Below, one piece after another: positions 15,055-23,176 of a stretch of DNA of 33,500 nucleotides. The notes under the pieces were generated by a model that saw only the letters and a list, made by a program, of their open reading frames with translations, was not told the DNA's origin and ran no database searches. Numbering within the stretch: the first letter of the stretch is position 1; each line of letters opens with the position of its first letter. Origin of the DNA: JBFXAN01 sp050184225 (lineage in GTDB: Bacteria; Chloroflexota; Dehalococcoidia; CAUJGQ01). The position numbers and the translations under genes are program-made. The stretch is taken from the NCBI GenBank assembly GCA_050184225.1, contig JBFXAN010000064.1, positions 1-33,500 on the forward strand. Reading direction: 5' to 3'.

Positions 15055-16143
15055 TCATCCGACCTGGAGCCGGTCTCGGACCGCCGCCGCAAACTGGTCG
15101 GCGGTCGCGGTGCCGCCTTGATCTGGGGTGAGGGAGGCGCCATCGGCGTAGGTCTGTTCGATGGCGCGCTCCAGCCGAGCGGCGGCCTGCGACAGGCCGA
15201 TGTATTCCAGGAGCATGACGGCTGAGAGCATCGTGGCGGTGGGATTGATTACATGCTGTCCGGCGATATCGGGCGCGGTGCCGTGCACTGATTCGAAGTA
15301 TGCCCAGCCCTCGCCGTAACAGCCGCTCGGCGCCAGACCGAGGCCGCCGAGGGTGCCGGCCCCTTCATCCGAGAGGACATCGCCGTAAAGATTCGGCAAG
15401 ACCACGACGTCGAGGCTGTGGGGGCTTGCCACGAGCCGACGGGCGAAGTCGTCGACGATGAACGACTCGAAGGTGATGCCGTCGTATTCGAGGGCGACCT
15501 GTTCGACGATATCGCGAAAGAAGCCATCGCTGTGATGGAGGACATTGTATTTGGCGGCACAGGTAAGTTTGCCGGGATAACCCCGCTGCTTTCGTTGAAG
15601 CGCCAGTTCGCAGGCGAAGCGGGCGACGCGTTCCGTGTTCTCCCGGGTGATCACCTTGATCGCGTAGCGGCCTTCCTTGTCGCGCATGGTTGGACTCCAT
15701 GGTCTGCGCGAGGTCAGGTCGAGGCCGGAGTCGAGCAACGATGTCAGGTCGCCTTCGAGTCCGAGATAGAGATCTTCGATGTTCTCGCGGACGATGACGT
15801 AGTCGATTCCCTCCGGGTTGCGGAGGGGCGAGTTGAATCCCGGTCGATAGCGGATGGGACGGACGTTGGCGAAGGTGCCCTTGCCCCAGCGCAGGTAGCC
15901 GATACCGGGCGTTTTGCCGCTCGTCGCGCCGAAGAGGAGGGCATCACAGGAATCAGCGGCAGTGCGGATGAGCGCCTCGGCTTCCTGCCGCGTCATCGTC
16001 GAGGTGAGGGTTTCGCCGTTCGGGAGCAGGCTCCATTCGATCGGTAGCTCCATCGATCGGAGCAGGTCGAGCGTCGGATAGACTGCTTCCGGCGCGGCGT
16101 CATCGCCGGGGAGTACCGCGATCCGCTTGCTATCGCCTGCCAT
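15055..16143 (-). CDS. Isocitrate/isopropylmalate dehydrogenase family protein
   Basis: A protein of 362 residues of the beta-decarboxylating dehydrogenase family. Motifs: IAVLPGDDAAPEAVYP (8-23), FANVRPIRYRPGFNSPLRNP (91-110), DYVIVRENIEDLYLGLEG (114-131), the Lys/Tyr region CAAKYNVLHHSDGFFRD (195-211) and the metal-binding NLYGDVLSDEGAGTLGGLG (251-269) with D255 and D259. GTAPDIAGQHVINPTATMLS follows, the NAD(P) loop. It oxidatively decarboxylates a 2-hydroxyacid such as isocitrate, isopropylmalate, tartrate or malate. No leucine-pathway genes are adjacent; pairing with an oxaloacetate decarboxylase-type enzyme hints at C4-acid catabolism. Substrate cannot be fixed by sequence. Confidence 0.88.
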   Translation of the reverse strand: MAGDSKRIAVLPGDDAAPEAVYPTLDLLRSMELPIEWSLLPNGETLTSTMTRQEAEALIRTAADSCDALLFGATSGKTPGIGYLRWGKGTFANVRPIRYRPGFNSPLRNPEGIDYVIVRENIEDLYLGLEGDLTSLLDSGLDLTSRRPWSPTMRDKEGRYAIKVITRENTERVARFACELALQRKQRGYPGKLTCAAKYNVLHHSDGFFRDIVEQVALEYDGITFESFIVDDFARRLVASPHSLDVVVLPNLYGDVLSDEGAGTLGGLGLAPSGCYGEGWAYFESVHGTAPDIAGQHVINPTATMLSAVMLLEYIGLSQAAARLERAIEQTYADGASLTPDQGGTATADQFAAAVRDRLQVG

Positions 16144-16247
16144 TGTCCGTTACCTTCCGTCTGCGTGTGACGAGGCAGTGTAGCAAGCAAAGCGGGGAGA
16201 CGGAACTGACCATATCCGGCCAAGGTTGAACGGCCGCACGGAAGACG

Positions 16248-17006
16248 ATGTTGGTCCTGGAAGGTCTGGTTATATTCGCCCTGATCCTGGTACCGGCGCT
16301 GCTGGGTGTGATCCTGGTGCAGCGCTACTTTCCGACGAGCCTTCATCAGTTCAGCTTTGCGGCGGCGGAGCCGATCTGGGCGATCCTCGGCGTCACCTAC
16401 GGCCTGCTGCTCGCCTTCATCGTCGTCAATCTCTGGACGGACCTTCAGAGCGCGCAAGGGACGGTTCAGGACGAGGCGAACGACCTCGTCATCCTCTATG
16501 AACTGACGTACGGGTTGCCTGAGGCAGCGGCGCCGGTGGAATTGCGAGGAGAGATATTTCGCTATGCGCGGCTGATCGCCGACGAGGAGTGGCCCTTGCT
16601 CGGTGAGCACGAGAGCAGCCCGCGTGCGGATGCCGCGATGGACGCGCTCTGGATGTCGTATCTCCGACTGGATACGATGCTGATGAAGACGAACACGAGC
16701 TATGAGGAGTCGCTTAGCCTTCTCTCCGAGCTGCAGAGCGCGCGCAACCGCCGGATCGACGCAGCGCACAACCTCGTGCCGACGGTGCTCTGGGTCGTGC
16801 TGCTCAGCGGCGTCGCCCTCATGATCGTGACGATCTGGTTCACCGGCCCTGAAGACCTGCGGACTCACCTGCTCATGGCGGCGGTGTTGGGCATCTCGCT
16901 TGCCTCGATCCTCTTCTTGATCCGCGCGTTTAATAATCCATTTCAAGGTGACGTGCGCGTCAACGCCGATCCGATCGAGCGGGCAGTGGAGCGGTTTCAG
17001 GAGTGA
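16248..17006 (+). CDS. DUF4239 (bestrophin-like) membrane protein
   Basis: A protein of 252 residues. Two N-terminal membrane helices (about 4-24 and 44-62) flank an amphipathic loop, a long soluble helical middle holds ANDLVILYELTYGLPE and LLSELQSARNRRIDAAHN, and two more helices (about 180-198 and 205-225) precede a short tail. This arrangement, with the NDLVxLYEL and RxRRI motifs, marks DUF4239, a family of unknown function whose fold resembles bestrophin channels. It diverges from the dehydrogenase across about 100 nt, and its stop codon is inside a palindrome shared with the convergent oxidoreductase. Confidence 0.88.
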   Translation: MLVLEGLVIFALILVPALLGVILVQRYFPTSLHQFSFAAAEPIWAILGVTYGLLLAFIVVNLWTDLQSAQGTVQDEANDLVILYELTYGLPEAAAPVELRGEIFRYARLIADEEWPLLGEHESSPRADAAMDALWMSYLRLDTMLMKTNTSYEESLSLLSELQSARNRRIDAAHNLVPTVLWVVLLSGVALMIVTIWFTGPEDLRTHLLMAAVLGISLASILFLIRAFNNPFQGDVRVNADPIERAVERFQE

Positions 17007-17038
17007 GCGCGGAGGTTTGCGGCACCGATCCGCGCTCA
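17004..17038. terminator. Bidirectional terminator palindrome holding both stop codons
   Basis: TGAGCGCGGA (17004-17013) and TCCGCGCTCA (17029-17038) form a perfect 10-bp stem with a 15-nt loop. The first three bases are the stop codon of the plus-strand DUF4239 gene, the last three (on the minus strand TGA) the stop codon of the convergent oxidoreductase. There is no T-run on either side, so termination would be intrinsic-like but weak, or the hairpin may protect the 3' ends. Confidence 0.6.
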
Positions 17039-19546
17039 AAGCTCCATGAGCCTGATATTCCTGAATTGCACGACGTCAGTGTGGCATTGCAGGCCGATGT
17101 AGCCGTCGCGCGTGAGGTGGGCCGGTAGCTGCGCGTTGTCGACCACAAGCTCACCATTGAGTTGCACGCTGATGCTATCGTCCTGCACCATGATTTCGTA
17201 GGCGTTCCAGTAGCCGTCCGAACCATAGCGGCTCACCGCCTTGGACGCCCAGCGCGTCGCGGGAGCGACGCCGTACACTGCACCCGTCTTATGCAGGCTG
17301 CTGCCGTACAGCCACTGCGGGTCGCGATCCGCCTGGAAGTTTTTCCCGGTCTCGTCGATCTGAATCTCGATGCTCTCGCGATAGACCCGCTGCAGATCGT
17401 CATCGATCACATCAGGCATCCGCAGAAAGACCCCCGAATTCGCGGCAATGTCGAAGGCCTTCCAATCCAGCTTGAGGACAAAGTTGCGATACTTCTTCCT
17501 GGTCCGGACGAACCCGAGCACGCTCTCCGTGCCCGACGTCCCGCATTCGATGATGTCCCACTCGGGCAACGCCTGAATGGTCCCGGCGCCGAACTGCTCC
17601 CAGCCGTTCAACGTACCGTCGAACAAGGAGGTAAAGCCTGTTTCGATCGGCTCCAGCGGCGCCGACACGAACCGTGACACAATATGGCTGGCGATCATGC
17701 TGCTCAGCGCCAACCCCGTGGGCACCGGATTGGCGGAACCGACCGTCGGGAACAGCGACTGGTCGACGCAGAACGCGTTGGTGATGTGGTGAAGGTGTCC
17801 ATGCACATCGGTCACTGATGTGGCCGGATCGACGCCCATCCAGAGCGTGCCGCTCTCGTGGTAGGTGGTTCCCATTCCATCTTCATGACCTCGAATGAAC
17901 CGGATGTCGCTGCCCGTTGTCGACCTGGCCGCGCCGGCCGGCGCACCGGCAAGCGCCTCAATCAAGGCGAAAGCGGCGCCGGTCTGGGCATCGCGAATTG
18001 CCTTGTCGGCTGGGCGTTGAACGAGCGCCACGAATACCTTCGGCACACGGATCTCCTGGCCGTGATCGTCGATATACACATCGTCACCGGCTCCGCCGAA
18101 CGGATTGACGGAGATCGTGCTGGCGTCGCGCCTGCTGGGGTCAGCATCGGGATCCCCAAACATCTCGCCACACGTGCGAATGCCGACGACGATCCAATCT
18201 TCCAGGTCGGTGGTCCTCACCGCGCGTTGGGCGTCACCCAGGTCCTCGGTGTTGGGAATCAGGCGGTAAAGGAACTCCTCGGGGTTCTCCCCATCAGCGT
18301 GCTCCCCGCTCCCGAGCGCGCAGAATTGGAAGTGAAACCGCCCCAGCCGGTTCACCGGCGGGCCGATGGGGACTCGACCTTCGATGTGTAAGGCCGTCGT
18401 CGACAGGTCCTGAAGCGGCGGAAGGTTGAGCGCGTCCTTGCGGATACGCCAGAAGAAGTTGCCGCGAACGTGCGCCATCAGGTTCTTGCCGATCAGCTCG
18501 GGACCGAGCGGGCGCGGCCGTGGCAGAGAATTGAGCGCCAGCCGCGTGGAGTTGATCGCATTGCCCGCGATGATCACGATCGCGCCACCCTTCAAGGCGA
18601 GCCGCTTGATATGCTGCTGTGCCCCGGGATGGTTCACGTCGTGCGATGGCTCATGCACCAGCACGACGAGCTCATGGACCCGGCCCTCCCGCGTTTCCAT
18701 GCGCAGAACCTGGGCATTCGGTACGAGGAAGAGGTGGCGGTTTCCATTGACCCCACCGGACTGCTCTGCATCTTCGCGAATCGAGTCGAGCAGCAAGGGC
18801 AGGCTGCTGAACTTGTCCATCGAGAACAGGCCGGAGACCGGTCCCTCGGCCTGCACCGCGATCGGCGCGTCGCAGACGCCGGTGAGGCCCGAAGCCATGC
18901 CGGCGGCGACGATCTGCTTCGCCTTCAGCAACAGTTGATCGTGCAACTCTCCCTTGATGTAGTCCGTTGTCACGTCCGTGCCAATTTGCCTGCCAATGTG
19001 CTCATAGCCTTCAGAGGAAAGCAGAAAATCACGGATCTCGGCGGGCCATTGCGCCAGATCGTCCTCGCGATCCTCGTTCGAGAGCGGTGGCGCCCAACCA
19101 CCCCAGAACAACGACTTGCCGCCCACGACACGGTGGTGCCGCTCCATGCCCTGCAGCGGTCCGTCGATGCGATCGATCTGGGTGAGGAACGCTTGGTTCT
19201 CGTCGACGATCGGCTTGTTGACGAGCTCGAAGAACGGACCCATCCGGGTGAGGTTCTGAAAGTGTTCAGAGATCAGGAAGGGGCCGGCTTCGAGCACCAG
19301 CACGCGGGGCCGCTCCGGCAGATCAGCACGCCTGGCACGCTCGAAGATCTTCGCCGCCGTATAGGCGCCGTACATGCCCGACCCGATCACAATCGCGTCG
19401 AACGCGAAGGCACCTTGCGCTTGCGCGGCTGTGACTTCGTCCATCGTGTTACAGACGAAGCGCGCCACGGCATCGAGCGAGAAGGTCGTCTCTTGAACAT
19501 CCGCACCTGGACATGGTTGCTGTGAGGCGACGAGCTGCGTGATCAT
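17036..19546 (-). CDS. GMC oxidoreductase fused to a 3-keto-disaccharide hydrolase (DUF1080) domain
   Basis: A protein of 836 residues. Residues about 48-630 are a GMC flavoprotein: FAD Rossmann loop VIGSGMYGA (53-61), VLVLEAG (82-88), RVVGGKSLFWGGW (139-151), and C-terminal signature HESGTLWMG (563-571) with VGSANPVPTGLA (602-613); H563 and N606 are the likely catalytic pair, as in pyranose oxidase and glucoside 3-dehydrogenases. Residues about 637-836 are a DUF1080 jelly roll: FTSLFDGTLNGWE (638-650), NSGVFLRM (703-710), IEIQIDE (726-732), WNAYEIMVQDDSI (780-792) and GYIGLQCHTDVVQFRNIRL (815-833). No signal peptide is evident. GMC enzymes can oxidise glycosides at C3, and DUF1080 enzymes cleave 3-keto glycosides, so fusion suggests a two-step glycoside cleavage. 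The individual domain calls are strong; the coupled function is inferred. Confidence 0.9.
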   Translation of the reverse strand: MITQLVASQQPCPGADVQETTFSLDAVARFVCNTMDEVTAAQAQGAFAFDAIVIGSGMYGAYTAAKIFERARRADLPERPRVLVLEAGPFLISEHFQNLTRMGPFFELVNKPIVDENQAFLTQIDRIDGPLQGMERHHRVVGGKSLFWGGWAPPLSNEDREDDLAQWPAEIRDFLLSSEGYEHIGRQIGTDVTTDYIKGELHDQLLLKAKQIVAAGMASGLTGVCDAPIAVQAEGPVSGLFSMDKFSSLPLLLDSIREDAEQSGGVNGNRHLFLVPNAQVLRMETREGRVHELVVLVHEPSHDVNHPGAQQHIKRLALKGGAIVIIAGNAINSTRLALNSLPRPRPLGPELIGKNLMAHVRGNFFWRIRKDALNLPPLQDLSTTALHIEGRVPIGPPVNRLGRFHFQFCALGSGEHADGENPEEFLYRLIPNTEDLGDAQRAVRTTDLEDWIVVGIRTCGEMFGDPDADPSRRDASTISVNPFGGAGDDVYIDDHGQEIRVPKVFVALVQRPADKAIRDAQTGAAFALIEALAGAPAGAARSTTGSDIRFIRGHEDGMGTTYHESGTLWMGVDPATSVTDVHGHLHHITNAFCVDQSLFPTVGSANPVPTGLALSSMIASHIVSRFVSAPLEPIETGFTSLFDGTLNGWEQFGAGTIQALPEWDIIECGTSGTESVLGFVRTRKKYRNFVLKLDWKAFDIAANSGVFLRMPDVIDDDLQRVYRESIEIQIDETGKNFQADRDPQWLYGSSLHKTGAVYGVAPATRWASKAVSRYGSDGYWNAYEIMVQDDSISVQLNGELVVDNAQLPAHLTRDGYIGLQCHTDVVQFRNIRLMEL

Positions 19547-19549
19547 CGG

Positions 19550-19608
19550 GGTTCACCCTTTCCTTCGAACGCACACATGCCAACGTCCATGTCGGTCTTC
19601 GGTGAACC
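19550..19608. promoter_or_regulatory. Inverted repeat in the divergent GMC/CoA-transferase promoter region
   Basis: GGTTCACC (19550-19557) and its exact reverse complement GGTGAACC (19601-19608) lie 43 nt apart, just upstream of the oxidoreductase start. On the minus strand a TAGTAT -10-like box (19609-19614) directly precedes the second arm, which would place it at the transcription start. The pair could be an operator or a leader hairpin. Confidence 0.35.
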
Positions 19609-19713
19609 ATACTATCACGATGCCGAATATCCATCTCTGCGTTCGTCAGCCGATATCCACACCGGCGCTCCGGCGTTCGAGGAGCGCGTACTCCCATTGG
19701 CGAGTGAGCGCGG

Positions 19714-19719
19714 TATACT
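19714..19719 (+). promoter_or_regulatory. -10 box upstream of the CoA-transferase
   Basis: TATACT at 19714-19719 is five of six bases like the consensus -10. No -35 box lies at 16-18 nt. It would give a leader of about 20 nt containing the AGGAG ribosome site (19735-19739), which lies 8 nt before ATG 19748. Confidence 0.45.
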
Positions 19720-19747
19720 CGCCTCACACCTGTTAGGAGTGATGACG

Positions 19748-20956
19748 ATGGCTGGTCCGCTGGATGGTATCCGGATTCTTGACTTCACCCGCTTTCAGCA
19801 GGGGACGTTTTCGACGCTCCTCCTGGGGGATCTGGGGGCGGAAGTGATCAAGGTGGAGCAGCCGGGCGGCGACCCCGGCCGCACACTCGGACGCCATCAG
19901 GATGGATTCTCGTCATATTTTGAGTCGCTGAACCGCAACAAGCGGAGTATCTGCATCGACCTGACCCAACCGGAGGGGCGAGCGGTTGTCTTGCAACTGG
20001 CGGCACAGGTCGATGTGGTCACGGAGAACTTCCGGCCCGGTACGATGGAGAAGCTCGGCATCGGCTATGAGGATCTGGCACGGGTGAATCCGGGGCTGAT
20101 CGTCGCGTCGGGCAGCATGTTCGGACCGAAGGGACCGCGCACGCGCGACCCGGGGTATGACACGATCGCGCAGGCGGCGGGCGGGATGATGGCATTCACG
20201 ACGGCCGCCGATGAGACACCGCACGGGATCCAGGGCGGGGCCGCCGACCAGACGGGCGGGATGATGCTGGCCCATGCGGTGCTGGCCGCGCTTGTTCACC
20301 GGCTGCGCTCGGGCGAGGGGCAGAAGGTCGATGTCTCGCTCTATGGATCGCAGATCGCGCTGCAGGGGATCCATGTGGCGCGGTCGTTGCACCACACACC
20401 GCTGCGGCCACCGGGACAGTCCTCCGGGGTGCTGAGCCACCGGGCGCTTTGCGGCGACGGGCGCTGGATCGCCTTCGGCTTCCTCGAAGCGCGGCACTAC
20501 CCGAAGCTGTGCAAGGGACTGGAATTGGATGAACTGGCCGAGGATCCGCGCTTTGCCACGCCCGCCGAACGGGGCGTGAACCACGGCCGGCTGGTGGAAC
20601 TGATCGACGCCCAGGTGATCACGCGGCCATCGGCGGAGTGGATCGAGCGATTGGTCGCGGCCGATGTGCCCTGCACGGTGATTCAGGACTACCACATGGT
20701 CGCGGAGGACCCGCAGGCACGGGCGAACGGGTACATCCACGAGGAAGATCATCCCACATGGGGTCGGGTGCGCACGCAGGGACCGGTGGCGACATTCTCG
20801 CGCACGCCGTCATCGGTGCGCCGTCACGCGCCGATCCGGCCCGGCGACCACAGCGTCGAGATCCTCCAGGAGTTCGGCTTCGACGACGCATCGATCGCGG
20901 CGCTGCGCGAGGGGGGCACTGTGGTGACGCCGCGGGAGCCGGCGGGGGTGAATTGA
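19748..20956 (+). CDS. CaiB/BaiF family CoA-transferase (type III)
   Basis: A protein of 402 residues, the usual family length. It begins PLDGIRILDFTRFQQGTFST (4-23) followed by LLGDLGAEVIKVEQPGGDPG, continues with YFESLNRNKRSICIDL (57-72) and contains the catalytic aspartate D167 in GAADQTGGMMLAHAVLAAL. Type III CoA-transferases move CoA between carboxylic acids through an Asp-anhydride intermediate. The acyl group here is unknown; no acyl-CoA dehydrogenase or hydratase is nearby. ATG 19748 is chosen from the ribosome-site spacing; ATG 19742 is too close to AGGAG, and the long upstream open frame covers the promoter. Its stop codon touches a repeat element. Confidence 0.92.
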   Translation: MAGPLDGIRILDFTRFQQGTFSTLLLGDLGAEVIKVEQPGGDPGRTLGRHQDGFSSYFESLNRNKRSICIDLTQPEGRAVVLQLAAQVDVVTENFRPGTMEKLGIGYEDLARVNPGLIVASGSMFGPKGPRTRDPGYDTIAQAAGGMMAFTTAADETPHGIQGGAADQTGGMMLAHAVLAALVHRLRSGEGQKVDVSLYGSQIALQGIHVARSLHHTPLRPPGQSSGVLSHRALCGDGRWIAFGFLEARHYPKLCKGLELDELAEDPRFATPAERGVNHGRLVELIDAQVITRPSAEWIERLVAADVPCTVIQDYHMVAEDPQARANGYIHEEDHPTWGRVRTQGPVATFSRTPSSVRRHAPIRPGDHSVEILQEFGFDDASIAALREGGTVVTPREPAGVN

Positions 20957-21106
20957 ACCGCAGAGACGCAGAGGCGCAGAGGTTTACATTTTGTGGTGAG
21001 GAGCGGAGCGGCGAAGTGTCTCGCGATGCGTGTGACAGACGGCGAGATGCTTCGCTCCGCTCAGCATGACAAATAAGACCTCTGCGTCCTCTGCGTCTCT
21101 GTGGTT
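20956..21106. repeat. Nested inverted-pair element (CAGAG arms outside, CTGAGCG arms inside)
   Basis: Outer arms: AACCGCAGAGACGCAGAGG onward (20956-20985) and its reverse complement, CCTCTGCGTCTCTGTGGTT-like with one extra base (21078-21106). Inner arms: a GAGCGGAGCG sequence running to CTCGC (about 20998-21024) and CTTCGCTCCGCTCAGC-type sequence (about 21042-21071), members of the same family as the element at 2654-2731. The first base of the left outer arm is the last base of the CoA-transferase stop codon. It fills the space between two convergent genes and probably ends both transcripts. Confidence 0.85.
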
Positions 21107-21120
21107 GAAAAGCCGCTTGC

Positions 21121-22101
21121 CTATCCCCGCGTGCCGCGGAGGCGGGGGTCGAGGATGTCGCGGAGGGCGTCGCCGTAGAGGTTGAAGCCGGGCACGACGA
21201 GCGAGATGGCGATGCCGGGGGCGAGCACGACCCACGGCGCTGAGAGCATGAAGAGGCGGTTGCGGCCGCTGAGGTCCTGGCCCCACGAGGGTGTTCCGGG
21301 GGCGACGCCCAGGCCGAGGAAGCTGAGGGCGGCCTCGCCGAGGATGACGGCGCCGACACCGGCGGTCGCCGTGATGATCACGATCGGCATCGTATTGGGC
21401 AGGATGTGACTGAGGATGATCCGCCGGTCGCCGGCGCCGATCGCCCGCGCCGCGAGCACGTAGTCGTTCTGTTTGAGCGAGAGGGTGATGCCGCGAATGA
21501 TGCGCGAGCCGCCGAAGACGGCGCCGATCGAGAAGGCGAAGATCAAATTGCGCAGGTCCCAGGATATCGAGAGGAGGTTGCCGCCGGTGGTATGGGGCGT
21601 GCCGAGGACGGAGACAATCAGCAGCAGCGCGATCAACTGGGGGAAGGCGGACCAAACCTCACCGCTGCGCTGGATCACGTAGTCGACCGGTCCCTGGTAG
21701 AATCCGGCGATCAGACCGAGCAGGGTGCCGAGCACGACGTTGATCGTGACGACGGTAAAGGCGATGGCGAGGGAGATCTGGCTGCCCTGCATCACCCGGC
21801 TGAGCACGTCCTGACCGGTCGCGTCGGTGCCCAGCCAGAAGGTCTTACCGGTACGCGGATCGACGCTGCCCGGAGACTCGAGCGGGCGGCCGACGCTCTT
21901 GGTCGCGTCGAAGGGCGTGATCGCCGGCGCGATCAGCGCGAGCACAATGAAGCCGGCGACGATGAGCAGGCCGAGAAAGCCGAGCGGTTTGCGGCGGGCG
22001 AATTTGACCAGCGAGGAGAGGGGCGTGCGCCGCCGTCGCTCGGCACGTGCCAGAATTCCCGCATCGTCGACAAGGGTCGTTGCACCAGCTTCCGTCGTCA
22101 T
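21121..22101 (-). CDS. ABC transporter permease, DppC/OppC type
   Basis: A protein of 326 residues with a soluble N-terminus, a first helix at about 39-60, the signature LGTDATGQDVLSRV (90-103) of the DppC/OppC group, then five more helices and the ATPase-contact EAA loop DYVLAARAIGAGD (213-225). It forms the inner-membrane channel with the DppB-type permease encoded 50 nt upstream, for import of peptides or oligosaccharides delivered by family 5 binding proteins. The start ATG gives MTTEAGATTL; a longer open frame is not protein-like. It is the last gene of the operon, and no ATPase gene follows before the convergent CoA-transferase. Confidence 0.93.
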   Translation of the reverse strand: MTTEAGATTLVDDAGILARAERRRRTPLSSLVKFARRKPLGFLGLLIVAGFIVLALIAPAITPFDATKSVGRPLESPGSVDPRTGKTFWLGTDATGQDVLSRVMQGSQISLAIAFTVVTINVVLGTLLGLIAGFYQGPVDYVIQRSGEVWSAFPQLIALLLIVSVLGTPHTTGGNLLSISWDLRNLIFAFSIGAVFGGSRIIRGITLSLKQNDYVLAARAIGAGDRRIILSHILPNTMPIVIITATAGVGAVILGEAALSFLGLGVAPGTPSWGQDLSGRNRLFMLSAPWVVLAPGIAISLVVPGFNLYGDALRDILDPRLRGTRG

Positions 22102-22151
22102 CGTCGCTCCGCTCCCGCTCTTGGCTCGTCCTACTTCTGGGTTGATCGCAA

Positions 22152-23096
22152 TCAGCTGTATCGAATCCTGGGATCGAGCCAGCCATAGAGCACATCGATC
22201 AAGAGATGTGAAGTCATGACCACGATCGCGGCATACATCACCATCGCCATCACCACGTTGTAATCGCGGTTGACCGTGGCACTGAACGTGTATTGACCGA
22301 GTCCGGGCAGGCTGGTGATGTTCTCCAGAATGACGGAGCCACCCATCAAGGTCGCGATCAGGGTTCCGGCGATCGTGAGCACGGGGATCATCGAGTTCTT
22401 GAGGGCGTGTCGCAGGAGGATCAGTCGCTCCGCCAGCCCCTTGGCACGGGCGGTGCGTACGTAGTCGGCGCGCAGCACTTCGAGCAGAGATGCCCGGGTC
22501 AGGCGCATCAGGGTGGAGGCGGTACCGATCGCCAGAATGAAGGTCGGCGGGATCACCTGCCGCGCCGCCCGCCAGGGGTCTTCCCAGAAGGGGACGTAGC
22601 CGAACGGCGGCGCATAGCGCCACCAGATCGCGGGTAGCAAGATCAGCAGCGTCAGGGTGAAGAAGCTGGGCACCGACTGGCCGAAGACGCTGACGAACCG
22701 GACGATGTGATCGATCCAAGAGTCCTGAAAGACAGCGGCGAGCAGGCCAAAGAGCACGCCGAAGAACATCGTGAAGCCGAAGCTGAAGACGAGGATCAGC
22801 CCAGTGACCGGGAAGCGGTGCTTGATCTCCGAGCCGATGCTCTGGCCGCCGGCCAGGGTGCGGCCGGGGTCGCCACGCAGCATGCCGGTGAGCCAGTTGA
22901 CGTACTGGGTCAGCAGCGGCTTATCGGTGCCGTGGTCCTGGTGCCAGCGTTCGATCTCTTCAGGCCGCGCCTGCTGGCCGAGGAAGGTCAGCGCCGGATC
23001 CCCCGGCACCAGCCGCAGCGCCAGGAACGTGACGATGCTGGCGGCCAGCAGCACCGGGATGAAGAAGAGGAGTCGTCGGATGATATACGTTCGCAT
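22152..23096 (-). CDS. ABC transporter permease, DppB/OppB type
   Basis: A protein of 314 residues. The opening YIIRRLLFFIPVLLAASIVT (4-23) and LVPGDPALTFLG (29-40) are standard for the DppB/OppB group, followed by a periplasmic segment (about 41-95), five helices and the EAA-type loop DYVRTARAKGL (211-221), where the ATPase docks. It partners the DppC-type permease. The gap to the preceding binding-protein gene is 80 nt and to the next permease 50 nt, consistent with one operon. Confidence 0.94.
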   Translation of the reverse strand: MRTYIIRRLLFFIPVLLAASIVTFLALRLVPGDPALTFLGQQARPEEIERWHQDHGTDKPLLTQYVNWLTGMLRGDPGRTLAGGQSIGSEIKHRFPVTGLILVFSFGFTMFFGVLFGLLAAVFQDSWIDHIVRFVSVFGQSVPSFFTLTLLILLPAIWWRYAPPFGYVPFWEDPWRAARQVIPPTFILAIGTASTLMRLTRASLLEVLRADYVRTARAKGLAERLILLRHALKNSMIPVLTIAGTLIATLMGGSVILENITSLPGLGQYTFSATVNRDYNVVMAMVMYAAIVVMTSHLLIDVLYGWLDPRIRYS

Positions 23097-23176
23097 CGTT
23101 CACCTTGCGCGGCCCGGGTCGCGTACTCCGGAGGATAGCGCCTGGCCCGGAAAACGCAACGCGGACCGCCGCCTCA

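Noticed and set aside
19577..19747. N-terminal extension of the CoA-transferase
   Set aside because: It would cover the promoter and ribosome site; the family starts at MAGPLDGIRILDF.
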